A stretch of 64,000 nt of DNA from Cryptosporangium phraense (GCF_006912135.1 NZ_VIRS01000005.1:248001-312000), one strand, 5' to 3'; shown: positions 51,081 through 60,346, counted from the stretch's first letter. Numbers and translations: made by a program. The notes: generated by a model from the sequence alone, not told the origin.

Positions 51081-51857
51081 ATGGACGACGAGGTTCCGAA
51101 GTCGGTGCTCGCGCGCGGGTTGCGCCTGCTCGACGCGTTCGCGGCGACCGACGTCGACCTGACGCTGTCCGAGCTGGCCGGGCGCACCGGGCTGCCGAAA
51201 CCGACCGCGTACCGGCTGCTGGCCGAGCTGGTGACGTGGGGCGGGCTGGAGCGCACGGCCCGGGGCTACCGGCTGGGGATGAGCCTGTTCGTGCTCGGCC
51301 AGCGGGTGCCCAGGCACCGGGAACTGCGCGAGGCCGCGCTGCCGTACCTGGAGGACCTGTACGAGGCGACGCACGAGAACATCCACCTGGCCGTGCCGGC
51401 CGGGAACGACACGCTGTTCCTGGAGAAGGTGAGCGGCCGGCGGTCGACGCCGATCGTGTCCCGGGTCGGCGGACGGCTGCCCGCGCACTGCACCGCGACC
51501 GGAAAGGTGTTCCTGGCCTACGGATCGCCGGAGCGGCTGCGCGCGGTGGTCTCCGCGGGCTTGAAGCGGCTCACGCCCCGGACGATCGTGATGCCCGGGC
51601 TGCTGCGTCAGGAGCTGGCCCGGGCGGTGGAGCGCGGGTACGGGGTGAACCGGGAGGAAGCCGAGGTCGGGGTGTCGGCGGTGGCGGCGCCGGTGTTCGA
51701 CCATCGGCGCTGCGTGATCGCGGCGATCTCGATCACCGGCTGGGCGCAGCACCTGGACCTGGAGCGGCTGGCCCCGGCGGTGCGCACCGCGGCGCTGGCG
51801 CTGTCCCGGGAACTGACCAGGGACACCGCGAACGGAACATTACGGGTGGGCCGCTGA
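51081..51857 (+). CDS. IclR-family transcriptional regulator
   Basis: A 258-residue IclR protein. The N-terminal winged HTH is VLARGLRLLDAFAATDVDLT with LSELAGRTGLPKPTAYRLLA. The C-terminal effector domain (about 80-250) has RLPAHCTATGKVFLAYGSPE and a later EEAEVGVSAVAAPVFDHR. IclR proteins usually repress aromatic or carbon catabolism genes. ATG at 51081; it sits 42 bp after the decarboxylase gene and likely controls it. The dyad upstream of the operon was not found. Confidence 0.92.
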   Translation: MDDEVPKSVLARGLRLLDAFAATDVDLTLSELAGRTGLPKPTAYRLLAELVTWGGLERTARGYRLGMSLFVLGQRVPRHRELREAALPYLEDLYEATHENIHLAVPAGNDTLFLEKVSGRRSTPIVSRVGGRLPAHCTATGKVFLAYGSPERLRAVVSAGLKRLTPRTIVMPGLLRQELARAVERGYGVNREEAEVGVSAVAAPVFDHRRCVIAAISITGWAQHLDLERLAPAVRTAALALSRELTRDTANGTLRVGR

Positions 51858-51903
51858 GTGCGCGGACCGCTTCTGTCACAGGAGTGAGCTAGCGTCTAGT
51901 GCC

Positions 51904-53061
51904 GTGAGATTCCTGCACACGTCCGACTGGCATGTGGGCAAGGTCCTCAAGGGCCGCAACCGCCTCGACGAGCAGCGCGCCGTGCTCCGGGAGATCGTCT
52001 CGCTGGCCCGCACCCACGAGGTCGACGCGGTTCTCGTCGCCGGTGACCTCTACGACTCGGCCGCCCCCAGCGCCGAGGCGCAGGAGCTCGTCGTGCGGGC
52101 GTTGATGGCCCTGAAAGAGACCGGCGCCGAGGTCGTCGCGATCGCCGGCAACCACGACCACCCCCGCACGTTCGACGCGTACCGGCCGCTGATGAACGTC
52201 GCCGGCATCACGCTGGTCGGCAGCGTGCGCACGGCCGAGAGCGGCGGCGTCGTCTCGTTCACCGCCCCGCGCACCGGCGAGCCGGTCCGGGTCGCCGCGC
52301 TGCCGTTCCTCTCCCAGCGGCACGCGATCCGGGCCGCCGAGCTCGTCACGAAGACGCCGGCCGAGAACAGCGCGGGGTACGACCAGCTGATCCGGGAGCT
52401 CGTCGCGTCGCTCACGGCCGGGTTCGGCGACGACGCGGTCAACCTGGTCACCGCGCACCTCACGGTCACCGGCGGGGCGATGGGCGGCGGCGAGCGCGCG
52501 GCCCAGTCCATCTTCGAGTATCACGTCCCGGCCGGCGCGTTCCCGGCCGACGCGCACTACGTCGCGCTCGGTCACCTGCACCGGCGTCAGACGCTGCCCG
52601 CGGCCTGCCCGGTCGTGTACTCGGGGGCACCGATAGCGGTCGACTTCGGCGAGCAAGACAACACCGCGTCGGTCTGCCTGGTCGAGGCCACGCCGTCCAC
52701 GCCGGCCCGGGTCACCGACCTGCCGCTCACCAGCGCCAAGAAGCTCAGCACGATCACCGGCACGGTCGCCGAGCTGGCCGATCGCGCGGCCGCCCACGCC
52801 GACGACTACCTGCGGGTCTTCGTCCGCGAACCGGCCCGGGCCGGGCTGCGGGAGGAGGTCCAGGATCTGCTGCCGGGCGCGCTCGAGGTGCGCATCGATC
52901 CCGAGTTCGCGGCCCAGGTCGAGGTGAAGCGGCCGAGCGGCGGCTCCGAGCACGCGACGCCGGGCGAACTGTTCGCCGAGTTCTGCGGCGAGCGGCAGAT
53001 CGTCGACCCGCGGGTGCAGAGCCTCTTCACCCGCCTGCACGACGACGTCACCGCCGGTTAG
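51904..53061 (+). CDS. sbcD: DNA double-strand-break repair nuclease SbcD (Mre11-type)
   Basis: A 385-residue metallophosphoesterase. The nuclease motifs are LHTSDWHVGKVL, VLVAGDLYDSA, IAGNHDHPRTF, VTAHLTVTGG and ALGHLHRRQ. Together with SbcC it forms the SbcCD (Mre11-Rad50-like) complex that processes hairpins and blocked DNA ends. GTG at 51904. It is followed 11 bp later by sbcC and translated in the same unit. Confidence 0.95.
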   Translation: MRFLHTSDWHVGKVLKGRNRLDEQRAVLREIVSLARTHEVDAVLVAGDLYDSAAPSAEAQELVVRALMALKETGAEVVAIAGNHDHPRTFDAYRPLMNVAGITLVGSVRTAESGGVVSFTAPRTGEPVRVAALPFLSQRHAIRAAELVTKTPAENSAGYDQLIRELVASLTAGFGDDAVNLVTAHLTVTGGAMGGGERAAQSIFEYHVPAGAFPADAHYVALGHLHRRQTLPAACPVVYSGAPIAVDFGEQDNTASVCLVEATPSTPARVTDLPLTSAKKLSTITGTVAELADRAAAHADDYLRVFVREPARAGLREEVQDLLPGALEVRIDPEFAAQVEVKRPSGGSEHATPGELFAEFCGERQIVDPRVQSLFTRLHDDVTAG

Positions 53062-53072
53062 AGGAGGACGAG

Positions 53073-56000
53073 ATGCGGCCCGTACTCCTCGACCTCGACG
53101 GCTTCGGCTCGTTCCGCGAGCCGACCACGGTCGACTTCGCCGACGCCGACTACTTCGCGCTGGTCGGCGCCACCGGCGCGGGCAAGTCGACGGTGATCGA
53201 CGCGATCACGTTCGCGCTCTACGGCAACGTGCCCCGCTGGGACGACAAGCGCCTGGTCAAGCTCGCGTTGTCGCCGACCGCGAACCGCGGCACGGTCCGC
53301 CTGGTGTTCGACGTCGGATCGCAGCGGTACGTGGCCGTGCGCGAGATGCGTCGCACCGCCCAGGGCAACGTCAACGTCAAGAACGCCCGGCTCGAGCGGC
53401 TGGCCGACAGCACGTCGCTCGGCGACCTGGAAGACGAGTCCGACCTGGTCGCGGCCGACAACGAGGTCACCGGCGCGGTCGAGCGGATCCTCGGGCTGAC
53501 GTTCGAGCACTTCTGCACGTGCGTCGTGCTGCCGCAGGGCGACTTCGCCGAGTTCCTGCACGCCCGGGCCGGTGACCGGCAGAAGATCCTGGTCAAGCTC
53601 CTCGGCCTCGAGGTGTACGACGAGATCGCCAAGGCCGCGAACACCGAGGCCTCGCGCGAGAAACAGACCGCCGAACTCCTCACCGACCAGCTCCAGCGCT
53701 ACGGCGACGCGACCGACGAGGCCCAGCAGGCGGCCGAGGCCCGCATCGGTGCGCTGGTCGAGGCCGAGGCCCGGGTCGCCACCGCGCTCCCGACGCTGAC
53801 CGCGGCCGCCGACGAGGCCCGCAGTGCCCGGCAGACCGTCGCGCGGCTGAACCAGGAGCGCGAGCTCCTCACCGCGGTCGAGGTCCCGGCCGGTCTCGCC
53901 GATCTGGACGCCGCCCTGCGCACCGCCCGGGACGCGTCGGGCCGGGCCGCCACCGTGCTGGCCGAGGCCGAGACCGCCGACTCGGCCGCCCGCGCCGCGC
54001 TGGCCGCGGCCCCGGCCCGGGGTCCGCTGGAGGCCGCCCGCCGGGCCCGCCGGGAGCTCGACGCGCTGGCCGCCGCCCGCCCCGGGCTGCTCACCGCCCA
54101 GTCCACCGCGGCCACCCGCCTCGCCCAGGCCGACCAGCAGGTCGCCGCGGCCGACCAGGTCGTCGAGCAGGCCCGGGCGGCCCAGCTGGCCGCCGCGGCC
54201 GCGGCCGAGAGCGCCCGCGAGACCGTCGCCCGGCTGACCCGCGAACGCGACCGGCTGACCGCGGTCGAGGCCCCGCCCGGCCTCGCCGAGCTCGACACCC
54301 GCCTGCGGTCGGCGCGCGAGGCGTCGGCCCGGGCCGCGTCCGCCCACGCCGAGGCCGAGTCGGCCGACTCGGCCGCCCGCGCCGCGGTGGCGGCGGCCCC
54401 GGCCCGCGGCCCGGTCGAGTCCGCGCGCCACGCGCGCCGGGAACTCGATCGGCTGATCGAGGGCCGCCCGGCCCTGCACCAGCACCAGGCCGACGCCGAG
54501 CGGCGCCGTACCGAGGCCGAGGACGCCGTCCGGCGGGCCCAGGAGGCGCTCGAAGCCGCCCGGGCCGCGCGCGAGGCCGGGGCCCGGCACCGCACGGCCG
54601 CGAACCTGCGTCCACACCTGGTCGCGGGTGAGCCGTGCCCGGTGTGCGAGCAGTCGGTCGCGACGTTGCCGCCGCCGCTCGCGGAGGAGGGCGGGGTCGC
54701 CGAGGCCGAGGCCGCGGTCCGGGAGGCGCAGCGGGCCGCCGATGCGGCGTCGGCCGACCGGTCGGCGGCCGCGGCCGCCGCGTCGGCCGCCGAGAGCGCG
54801 CTGGCCACCGCCGACGCGCAGGCGCTGGCCCTGCAGACCACGCTGGCCGACGAGAAGCTGCGGACCACGATCCACGGCGACGGCGCCGCGGCCGTCGAGA
54901 TCCTCACTCTGGACGACCTCGACCGCTGGCTCGCCGCCCGGGACGCCCTGGACGTGGCCGCGCGGGCCGCCGACGCCGAGCTGGTCGCCGCCCGGGCGGC
55001 CCGGGCCGACGCCGAGCGCGACGTGGCCAAGGTCGGCGCCGAGGCGACCGGGGTGCGGACGGCGCTGCGCGAAGCCCGGGACGGGCTGGCGCCGTTCGGG
55101 GCGCCCGGCAGCCTGATCGACGACGTCGACGACGTCGCCGCGGGCTGGGCGGCGCTGGCCACCTGGGCGGCGTCCGCGGCGGGTGAGCGCGAGGCCGCTC
55201 TGACCGGGGTGTCGAAAGAGTCCGGGGCGGCCGACACGGCCCGGGTCACCGCCGAGCGGACGTTGGCCGAGGCGTCCGAGCGGCTCGCCGCGGCCCGGAA
55301 GGCACACACCGACGCGTCCCGGGCCGAGCAGCGCGCGGCGGCGGATCTCGCGGCGGCCGACCGGTCGGCGGCCGCGCTCACCGAGCAGCTCGGCGACGCC
55401 CCCGACGCGGAGACCCTGGCCGCGACGCTGGCCGAGCTGGACGCGCTCGACCGCACGGCCCGCGAGGCCGACGGGAAGCTCCGGGCCGCCCGTACCGCGC
55501 TGGGCGCCGCCCAGCGGGCCGAGAAAGAGGCGTACGAGCAGGTCGCCACTACCGTGCGGGGCCTGATCGCGATCCGCGAGCCGCTCGTGCCGCTGGGCGC
55601 GCCGGCGATCCCGTCCGACGACCCGGTAGGCGGGTGGCGGGCCTTCGCCGAGTGGGCGCTGGCCGCCGCCGACGCCCGCACCGACCAGCTCGAGGCCGCC
55701 GCCGCCGCGGTCAGCGCCGCCGACAGCGCGCTGACCGAACGCGAACACGCCCTGCGCACGCTCCTGACCGATCTCGCCATCGAACTCCCGCCCGGGGCGG
55801 CCACGCCCTGGGCCGGCGCGGCCGGCCCGAGCGCGGCCGGCGCGGGCGGCGCGGGCGGCGCGGGCGCGCGGCCGCTCGCCGAGATCGCGCCGGCGGCGGT
55901 GGCGAGCGCGCTCGCGGAAGCGCGCGGAGTCGAGCGGCGGATCTCCGAGCGGCGCCGCGAATCCGCCGAGCTGGTCGAACGGCGCGACGCCGCCGAGGCC

Positions 56001-56513
56001 GCTCAGCTCGTCGCCCGGCAGCTCGGGCAGCTGCTGCGGTCGGACGCGTTCCCGCGCTGGCTGGTCGCCTCGGCCCTCGACCTGCTCGTCGCCGAGGCGT
56101 CGGCGACCCTCGACGACCTCTCCGGAGGCCAGTTCGCGCTCACCCACGAGGCCGGCGAGTTCGTCATCGTCGACCACGCCGACGCCGACAGCCGCCGCCC
56201 GGTGAAGACGCTCTCCGGCGGCGAGACGTTCCAGGCCAGCCTGGCCCTGGCGCTCGCGCTGAGCGCCCACGTCAGCACGATGGCCGCGTCCGGCGCCGCC
56301 CGGCTCGACTCGATCTTCCTCGACGAGGGCTTCGGCACGCTCGACGAGGCGACGCTCGAGGTCGTCGCGGCCACGCTGGAGAACCTGGCCGCCGGCGGCG
56401 ACCGCATGGTCGGGCTGGTCACGCACGTGGCCGCGCTGGCCGAGCGGGTCCCGGTACGGTTCGAGGTCAGCCGCGACCAGCGCACGTCGACGGTCACGAA
56501 GGTGGTGCAATGA
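53073..56513 (+). CDS. sbcC: DNA repair ATPase SbcC (Rad50-type)
   Basis: A 1146-residue SMC-like ATPase. The N-terminal half has Walker A GATGAGKST (about residues 33-41). The central zinc hook is CPVC (in GEPCPVCEQSV, codons near 54636-54660). The C-terminal half has the ABC signature VKTLSGGETFQASLALALAL and Walker B IFLDEGFGTLDEATLE. Both arms of the Ala-rich coiled coil contain internal repeats (see repeat entries). ATG at 53073; the stop overlaps the next gene by ATGA. It is the partner of SbcD. Confidence 0.95.
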   Translation: MRPVLLDLDGFGSFREPTTVDFADADYFALVGATGAGKSTVIDAITFALYGNVPRWDDKRLVKLALSPTANRGTVRLVFDVGSQRYVAVREMRRTAQGNVNVKNARLERLADSTSLGDLEDESDLVAADNEVTGAVERILGLTFEHFCTCVVLPQGDFAEFLHARAGDRQKILVKLLGLEVYDEIAKAANTEASREKQTAELLTDQLQRYGDATDEAQQAAEARIGALVEAEARVATALPTLTAAADEARSARQTVARLNQERELLTAVEVPAGLADLDAALRTARDASGRAATVLAEAETADSAARAALAAAPARGPLEAARRARRELDALAAARPGLLTAQSTAATRLAQADQQVAAADQVVEQARAAQLAAAAAAESARETVARLTRERDRLTAVEAPPGLAELDTRLRSAREASARAASAHAEAESADSAARAAVAAAPARGPVESARHARRELDRLIEGRPALHQHQADAERRRTEAEDAVRRAQEALEAARAAREAGARHRTAANLRPHLVAGEPCPVCEQSVATLPPPLAEEGGVAEAEAAVREAQRAADAASADRSAAAAAASAAESALATADAQALALQTTLADEKLRTTIHGDGAAAVEILTLDDLDRWLAARDALDVAARAADAELVAARAARADAERDVAKVGAEATGVRTALREARDGLAPFGAPGSLIDDVDDVAAGWAALATWAASAAGEREAALTGVSKESGAADTARVTAERTLAEASERLAAARKAHTDASRAEQRAAADLAAADRSAAALTEQLGDAPDAETLAATLAELDALDRTAREADGKLRAARTALGAAQRAEKEAYEQVATTVRGLIAIREPLVPLGAPAIPSDDPVGGWRAFAEWALAAADARTDQLEAAAAAVSAADSALTEREHALRTLLTDLAIELPPGAATPWAGAAGPSAAGAGGAGGAGARPLAEIAPAAVASALAEARGVERRISERRRESAELVERRDAAEAAQLVARQLGQLLRSDAFPRWLVASALDLLVAEASATLDDLSGGQFALTHEAGEFVIVDHADADSRRPVKTLSGGETFQASLALALALSAHVSTMAASGAARLDSIFLDEGFGTLDEATLEVVAATLENLAAGGDRMVGLVTHVAALAERVPVRFEVSRDQRTSTVTKVVQ
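53834..54607 (+). repeat. 387-bp tandem duplication in the N-terminal coiled-coil arm of SbcC
   Basis: Segment one starts near 53834 (TVARLNQERELLTAVEVPAG...) and segment two near 54221 (TVARLTRERDRLTAVEAPPG...), a period of 387 bp or 129 codons. The similarity extends through SADSAARAA-AAAPARGP-E-AR-ARREL in both copies. Segment two ends just before the CPVC zinc hook. Confidence 0.85.
55060..55790 (+). repeat. Diverged duplication in the C-terminal coiled-coil arm of SbcC
   Basis: Two related segments are seen: GLAPFGAPGS...GWAALATWAASAAGERE (from about 55090) and PLVPLGAPAI...GWRAFAEWALAAADART (from about 55588), offset by about 498 bp (166 codons). The matching is weaker than in the N-terminal arm, so this is an older duplication. 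Confidence 0.65.
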
Positions 56514-57454
56514 GATTCAGCGTCGACGCCTGGGATCCGGGCTACGGCACCAGCACGGAGGACGACGCCGCCCGCACCAAGTCGAGCGCCCGCGTCGAGC
56601 TCGACGTCGAGCGCGACCCCGGTGACTGGAAGCCGATCGAGCCCCGCCCGGTCGCGCTGCCGTCCGCGGTCCTGTTCGTCGACGGCGTCCGGCGCATCGA
56701 CGCCCAGCTCTGGGTCCACGCGGGCGCGGGCACCAGCGCCTCGCTGGCGATCTGCGCGTCGTACGCGGCCGGCGTCGTCTGCTGCACCGCGAACGGGGCC
56801 ACGGTCCCGACCGTCGCCGTCCGCCGCGGGGTCTTCACCGCCGCCGACGACGCCTCCCCGGTCACGACGAACGCCGGCACCTACGCGCTGTACAAGGTCA
56901 AGCAGGACGACCCGGACGCGCTGTCGCTGGGCCTGCAGCGCCAGCTCGCCGACGTCGAGCTCGAAGCGGCCAGGCGCGCCCGCGAGAGCCTGGACGACGA
57001 CCAGGACCTGCTCGTCCTCGACGGCCCGCTGAAGGGCCGCCAGCACCTCCCCCGCGCGATCGGGTTCATCAAGACCCACCGGGCCGAGTACCTCCCGGCC
57101 CAGCTCAACGGCGTCGTGGCCCGGCTCGACCCGGCCCACCGGTCGCCGGTGTTCCGGATGGGCACGTCCTGGGACCGCTACGCCTGGTACCTGCGGCTCC
57201 CGGGCGGGGCCGGTGCCCCGTGGGCCGGCGTGGTCCGGGTCGAGTGCGCGTCCGACCTGACCGCGAGCGAGGCGGTCGCGCTGGCCAACCTCAGCCAGGA
57301 GACGCTCTGCCGGTACGCGTCGGTCGAGTTCAAGGACTCCCGCGCCCCGCAGAACCTGTTCCCGATCGCGGGCCTCGAGCGGGCGCTCCGCCGCCGGCTC
57401 GGCGACCCGGCGCTGCTCTACCGCGCGCTGCGAACGGCCGCTTCTGCCCGATAG
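56510..57454 (+). CDS. NurA-like nuclease-domain protein downstream of SbcCD
   Basis: A 314-residue protein resembling the NurA 5'-3' nuclease fold. An early acidic strand, LFVDGVRRIDAQLWV, fits the first conserved Asp. A later LLVLDGPLKGR plus AIGFIKTHRAEYLP fits the second conserved region (DGPL then GxxKxH). FRMGTSWDRYAWYLRL and a conserved C-terminal VEFKDSRAPQNLFPIAGLE follow. In archaea NurA works with HerA and Mre11-Rad50 on DNA ends; here the gene's ATG overlaps the SbcC stop (ATGA), so it is part of the same unit. No HerA-type ATPase is present. Assignment is by pattern only. Confidence 0.6.
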   Translation: MRFSVDAWDPGYGTSTEDDAARTKSSARVELDVERDPGDWKPIEPRPVALPSAVLFVDGVRRIDAQLWVHAGAGTSASLAICASYAAGVVCCTANGATVPTVAVRRGVFTAADDASPVTTNAGTYALYKVKQDDPDALSLGLQRQLADVELEAARRARESLDDDQDLLVLDGPLKGRQHLPRAIGFIKTHRAEYLPAQLNGVVARLDPAHRSPVFRMGTSWDRYAWYLRLPGGAGAPWAGVVRVECASDLTASEAVALANLSQETLCRYASVEFKDSRAPQNLFPIAGLERALRRRLGDPALLYRALRTAASAR

Positions 57455-57497
57455 GTGATATTAATACCTATAAGGGGCAAAAGAGAGGGGCCAGGCC

Positions 57498-59072
57498 GTG
57501 CGATCGGCGTCCACCAGGATGCGGTTCGGCTTCGCGATCATCGCCGCGTTCCTGCTCGTCGCCGCGGTACTGGAGTTCGCCGCCCGTAGCGCGTTCGCCG
57601 GCCTGCTCTCGCTCGGCGGCGTCGTCCTCGTCGTCCTGGTCGGGCTCCGGCTGACCAGGGAGGTCGCGGCCCCGCTCGACGTCCTGAGCGGCGTCCTCCT
57701 CCGGGCCGCGGCCGGGGACCGGACGGCCAGGGCCGGCGAGGGTCACCCGGTGTACGACGCCACCGACCGCCTCCTCGCCGCCTACGAGCACGCGGTCGCG
57801 GTCGAGGAGGCCCGCCAGGTCGTCCGGCGCCTGGCCGAGCCGGGCGGTACCCCGACCGGCGACCTCGGCACCACGCTCCAGGACGTGGTCCGCCGCGTCG
57901 GGGCCGCGCTGGACGTCGACCGGGTGTTCCTGCGCATCTCCGAGGCCCTCACCGAGGACCACCGCCCGCTGGTCACCCAGTGGCACCGCGACGGGCTCAC
58001 CCCGGCCCCCGACGACCTGCCGATCCTGCCGAGGGATCCGCGCTCGACCGACCCGGCCGGCACCGCCGACGTCCACCCCAACCTGCGGGCCGACCCGATC
58101 CTGTACGGCGACACCCCGCGGGCCAAGGCGGCCCGCACGCTCTCCGAGAATGCCGACGTCCGCGCGCTGGTCTCGCTGCAGATCACCGCGGCGGCGCAGC
58201 CCTGCGGCGGCCTCCTGGTCATGGACAGCGGCGGCCCGCGCAACTGGACCGCCGGCGAGCTCGACGTGCTCTCGTCGATCGCCGCCGACCTGTCGCGGAT
58301 GATGGAGAACACGAAGCTGGCCGCCGACCAGCGCCGCCTCGAGCGCGACCGGCAGATGTTCACCGCGACCGCGTCCCACGAGCTCCGGACGCCGCTGGCC
58401 AGCATGCTCGGCTACCTGGAGCTGCTCTCGGTCGGCGACTTCGGGCAGCTCACCGACGAGCAGCAGAACGCGGTCGGCGTCGTCGAACGCAACACCGCGC
58501 GGCTGCACGAGCTCGTCCTCGACCTGCTGACGATCTCCGGCATCGGGAAGGTCGGCACGCTGGCCGACCGGCCGCCGGTGAGCCTGGGCGAGGTCGCGTC
58601 CACCGTGCACGCCGAGACGTCACCGCTGGCGACCGAGGCGCAGGTCGAGCTGCGCTACGACGAGAAGGCCCCGGCGACCGTCCTCGGTGATCCGCACCTG
58701 CTCGAACGCGCGCTGACCGCGCTGGTGCAGAACGCGATCGTGTTCACCCCGGCCGGCGGCACGATCACGATCACGCTGGACCGCGAGGACGCCCGGACGA
58801 TCCGCCTGGTCGTCTCCGACACCGGCATCGGCATCCCCGACGACGAACTGCCCCGCGTCGTCGAGCCGTTCTACCGGGGCACGAACGCGGTCGAGCTCGG
58901 GATCGCCGGTTCCGGCCTGGGGCTGTCCATCGTGGCGATGATCATCGAGCAGCACGCCGGCACGATCGGCCTCGCCACCAACGCCCAGGGCGGCCTCGAC
59001 GTCACGATCCGGCTCCCGCTGGCGCAGCTCACGGCGTCCGCCGTGTCCGGATCGATCATCGGGTGGTCCTGA
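57498..59072 (+). CDS. Sensor histidine kinase with GAF-like domain
   Basis: A 524-residue kinase. Two membrane helices (about 10-50) are followed by a HAMP-like stretch, a GAF-like domain (about 120-280) and the kinase core: HisKA with TASHELRTPLASMLGYLELL, then an HATPase domain with NAIVFTPAGG (N box), DTGIGIPDDELPRV (G1) and GSGLGLSIVAMI (G2). No response regulator is adjacent, so its partner is elsewhere. GTG at 57498 with GAGAGGGG upstream. The 43-bp leader is AT-rich (TTAATACCTATAAGG) and probably contains the promoter. Confidence 0.92.
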   Translation: MRSASTRMRFGFAIIAAFLLVAAVLEFAARSAFAGLLSLGGVVLVVLVGLRLTREVAAPLDVLSGVLLRAAAGDRTARAGEGHPVYDATDRLLAAYEHAVAVEEARQVVRRLAEPGGTPTGDLGTTLQDVVRRVGAALDVDRVFLRISEALTEDHRPLVTQWHRDGLTPAPDDLPILPRDPRSTDPAGTADVHPNLRADPILYGDTPRAKAARTLSENADVRALVSLQITAAAQPCGGLLVMDSGGPRNWTAGELDVLSSIAADLSRMMENTKLAADQRRLERDRQMFTATASHELRTPLASMLGYLELLSVGDFGQLTDEQQNAVGVVERNTARLHELVLDLLTISGIGKVGTLADRPPVSLGEVASTVHAETSPLATEAQVELRYDEKAPATVLGDPHLLERALTALVQNAIVFTPAGGTITITLDREDARTIRLVVSDTGIGIPDDELPRVVEPFYRGTNAVELGIAGSGLGLSIVAMIIEQHAGTIGLATNAQGGLDVTIRLPLAQLTASAVSGSIIGWS

Positions 59073-59125
59073 GTCCGATACGGTGATCGTCGGCAGGTTT
59101 CGACCCTCGACCTGAATGGACTCCT

Positions 59126-59491
59126 GTGCCGACGTTCCGCGTGACGCGTTACGTGCTGTCTTACGGCGCGGTCAAGACCGCCGGTGAGCGGCCGTTCCCC
59201 TGGCACTCGATCATCCTCGTCTTCGATCCGGACGGACGTCCGCCGGTGAGCGACGCGGTGGTCCTGTTCACGCCGAGCAACAGCCTCGGCAACCTGAACA
59301 CCCCGAACCGGCTCACCGCATATCTGCCGGTCGAGGACTTCGACACGTATCACCGGATCCTGCAGACCGAGAGCCCGGTCTTCGCCGAGTGGACCGAGGA
59401 CAACGGCGGCCGGCTCACCAGCTTCTACCTGAAGACCCAGGAGGAGCCGGTCGGTGAGGGCCCGGTGGACCGCAGCGAGGGCTACACCTGA
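59126..59491 (+). CDS. Small hypothetical protein
   Basis: A 121-residue soluble protein with a mixed strand/helix pattern (FRVTRYVLSYGAVKTAGERP, IILVFDPDG, AVVLFTPSNSLGNLN) and an acidic C-terminus. I do not recognise the family. GTG at 59126 has no strong ribosome binding site; it lies 53 bp after the kinase gene in the same direction and may share its transcript. It overlaps the convergent enoyl-CoA hydratase gene by 10 bp. Confidence 0.6.
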   Translation: MPTFRVTRYVLSYGAVKTAGERPFPWHSIILVFDPDGRPPVSDAVVLFTPSNSLGNLNTPNRLTAYLPVEDFDTYHRILQTESPVFAEWTEDNGGRLTSFYLKTQEEPVGEGPVDRSEGYT

Positions 59492-60291
59492 TCGGGGATG
59501 GCCCAGGCCGGGCGTCGTGACTCCAGCTGAGCGGTGATGCCCTCGTTGGCCTCGTCGCTGGTACACAGGCGCGCCCACAGCTCCACCATGGCCGATCCGT
59601 GCTCGTCCAGGTGGGCGCGGATCGGCTCGGTGAGCATCGCCTTCGTCGCGGCGAGCGCGCCCGGCGACCCGGCGAGCAGGCTGGCCACCGCGAAGTCCAC
59701 CGCCGCGTCCAGCATCTCGTCGTCGACGACCTGGCTGACCAGCCCGATCTCCTCGGCGATCCCGGCGTCGATCGTGACGCCGGTGAGGTAGGCCCGGGCG
59801 GCCGCGCGGTGGTTCAGCCGGGGCAGCGTCGTCAGCGCGGCCAGCGCCGGGGCCAGCCCGATCCGGGTCTCGGTGAAGCCGTAGGTCGCGCTGCGCTCGG
59901 AGATCACCAGGTCGCTGGCGCCGATCAGCCCCAGCCCGGCCGCGACCGCCTCGCCGTGCACCCGGGCGACGATCGGCTTGGGCAGCGTCACCATTGCCCG
60001 GAGCAGCGTGAGCATCGAGCGGGCGGCGATCAGCGGGCCGGCGTCACCGGGCTCGGTGAGCTCGGTGAAGTCGGCGCCGGCGCAGAACACCTCCCCCTCC
60101 GACACGAGCACCACGACCCGGACCTCGTCGTCCTCGGCCGCGGTCTGCATCGCGTCGATCAGGCCGGTCACGACCGGCAGGGAGAGCGCGTTCCGGTTGG
60201 CCGGAGAGTCGAGCATGACGACGGCGACCGCACCGTCCAGGCGGGTCCGCACGAGCGGCCGGCCCGGGTCGGCGGGTGCCGACGCTCCCAT
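59482..60291 (-). CDS. Enoyl-CoA hydratase/isomerase family protein
   Basis: A 269-residue crotonase-superfamily enzyme. The oxyanion-hole segments are NRNALSLPVVTGLIDAM and CAGADFTEL, followed by HGEAVAAGLGLIGASDLVIS with the conserved glycine/aspartate region. An acidic residue corresponding to catalytic Glu is not clear, so hydratase activity is only probable. ATG at 60291 is favoured because GGAG lies nine bases upstream; an ATG at 60306 is the alternative. It is 51 bp downstream of the ABC-F gene in the same direction, with an inverted repeat between them. Confidence 0.85.
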   Translation of the reverse strand: MGASAPADPGRPLVRTRLDGAVAVVMLDSPANRNALSLPVVTGLIDAMQTAAEDDEVRVVVLVSEGEVFCAGADFTELTEPGDAGPLIAARSMLTLLRAMVTLPKPIVARVHGEAVAAGLGLIGASDLVISERSATYGFTETRIGLAPALAALTTLPRLNHRAAARAYLTGVTIDAGIAEEIGLVSQVVDDEMLDAAVDFAVASLLAGSPGALAATKAMLTEPIRAHLDEHGSAMVELWARLCTSDEANEGITAQLESRRPAWAIPDQV

Positions 60292-60324
60292 GGTCGATTG
60301 CTCCATAACACCCACAATTGCACA

Positions 60325-60346
60325 TTAGGGGCACCTATCGCCCTAA
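60325..60346. promoter_or_regulatory. Inverted repeat between ABC-F and enoyl-CoA hydratase genes
   Basis: TTAGGG (60325-60330) and CCCTAA (60341-60346) with 10 bases between. The right arm contains the ABC-F stop codon. It could be an operator for a separate promoter of the enoyl-CoA hydratase gene, but its position partly inside the ABC-F gene makes this tentative. Confidence 0.35.

Noticed and set aside
48006-51752. Long open frame opposite the EAL and decarboxylase genes (about 1250 codons)
   Set aside because: It spans several real genes on the other strand, including intergenic gaps, and has no recognisable domain.
53058-56510. Antisense open frame along sbcC (about 1150 codons)
   Set aside because: It mirrors sbcC exactly from end to end and is Gly/Arg/Gln-rich. 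SbcC has all expected motifs.
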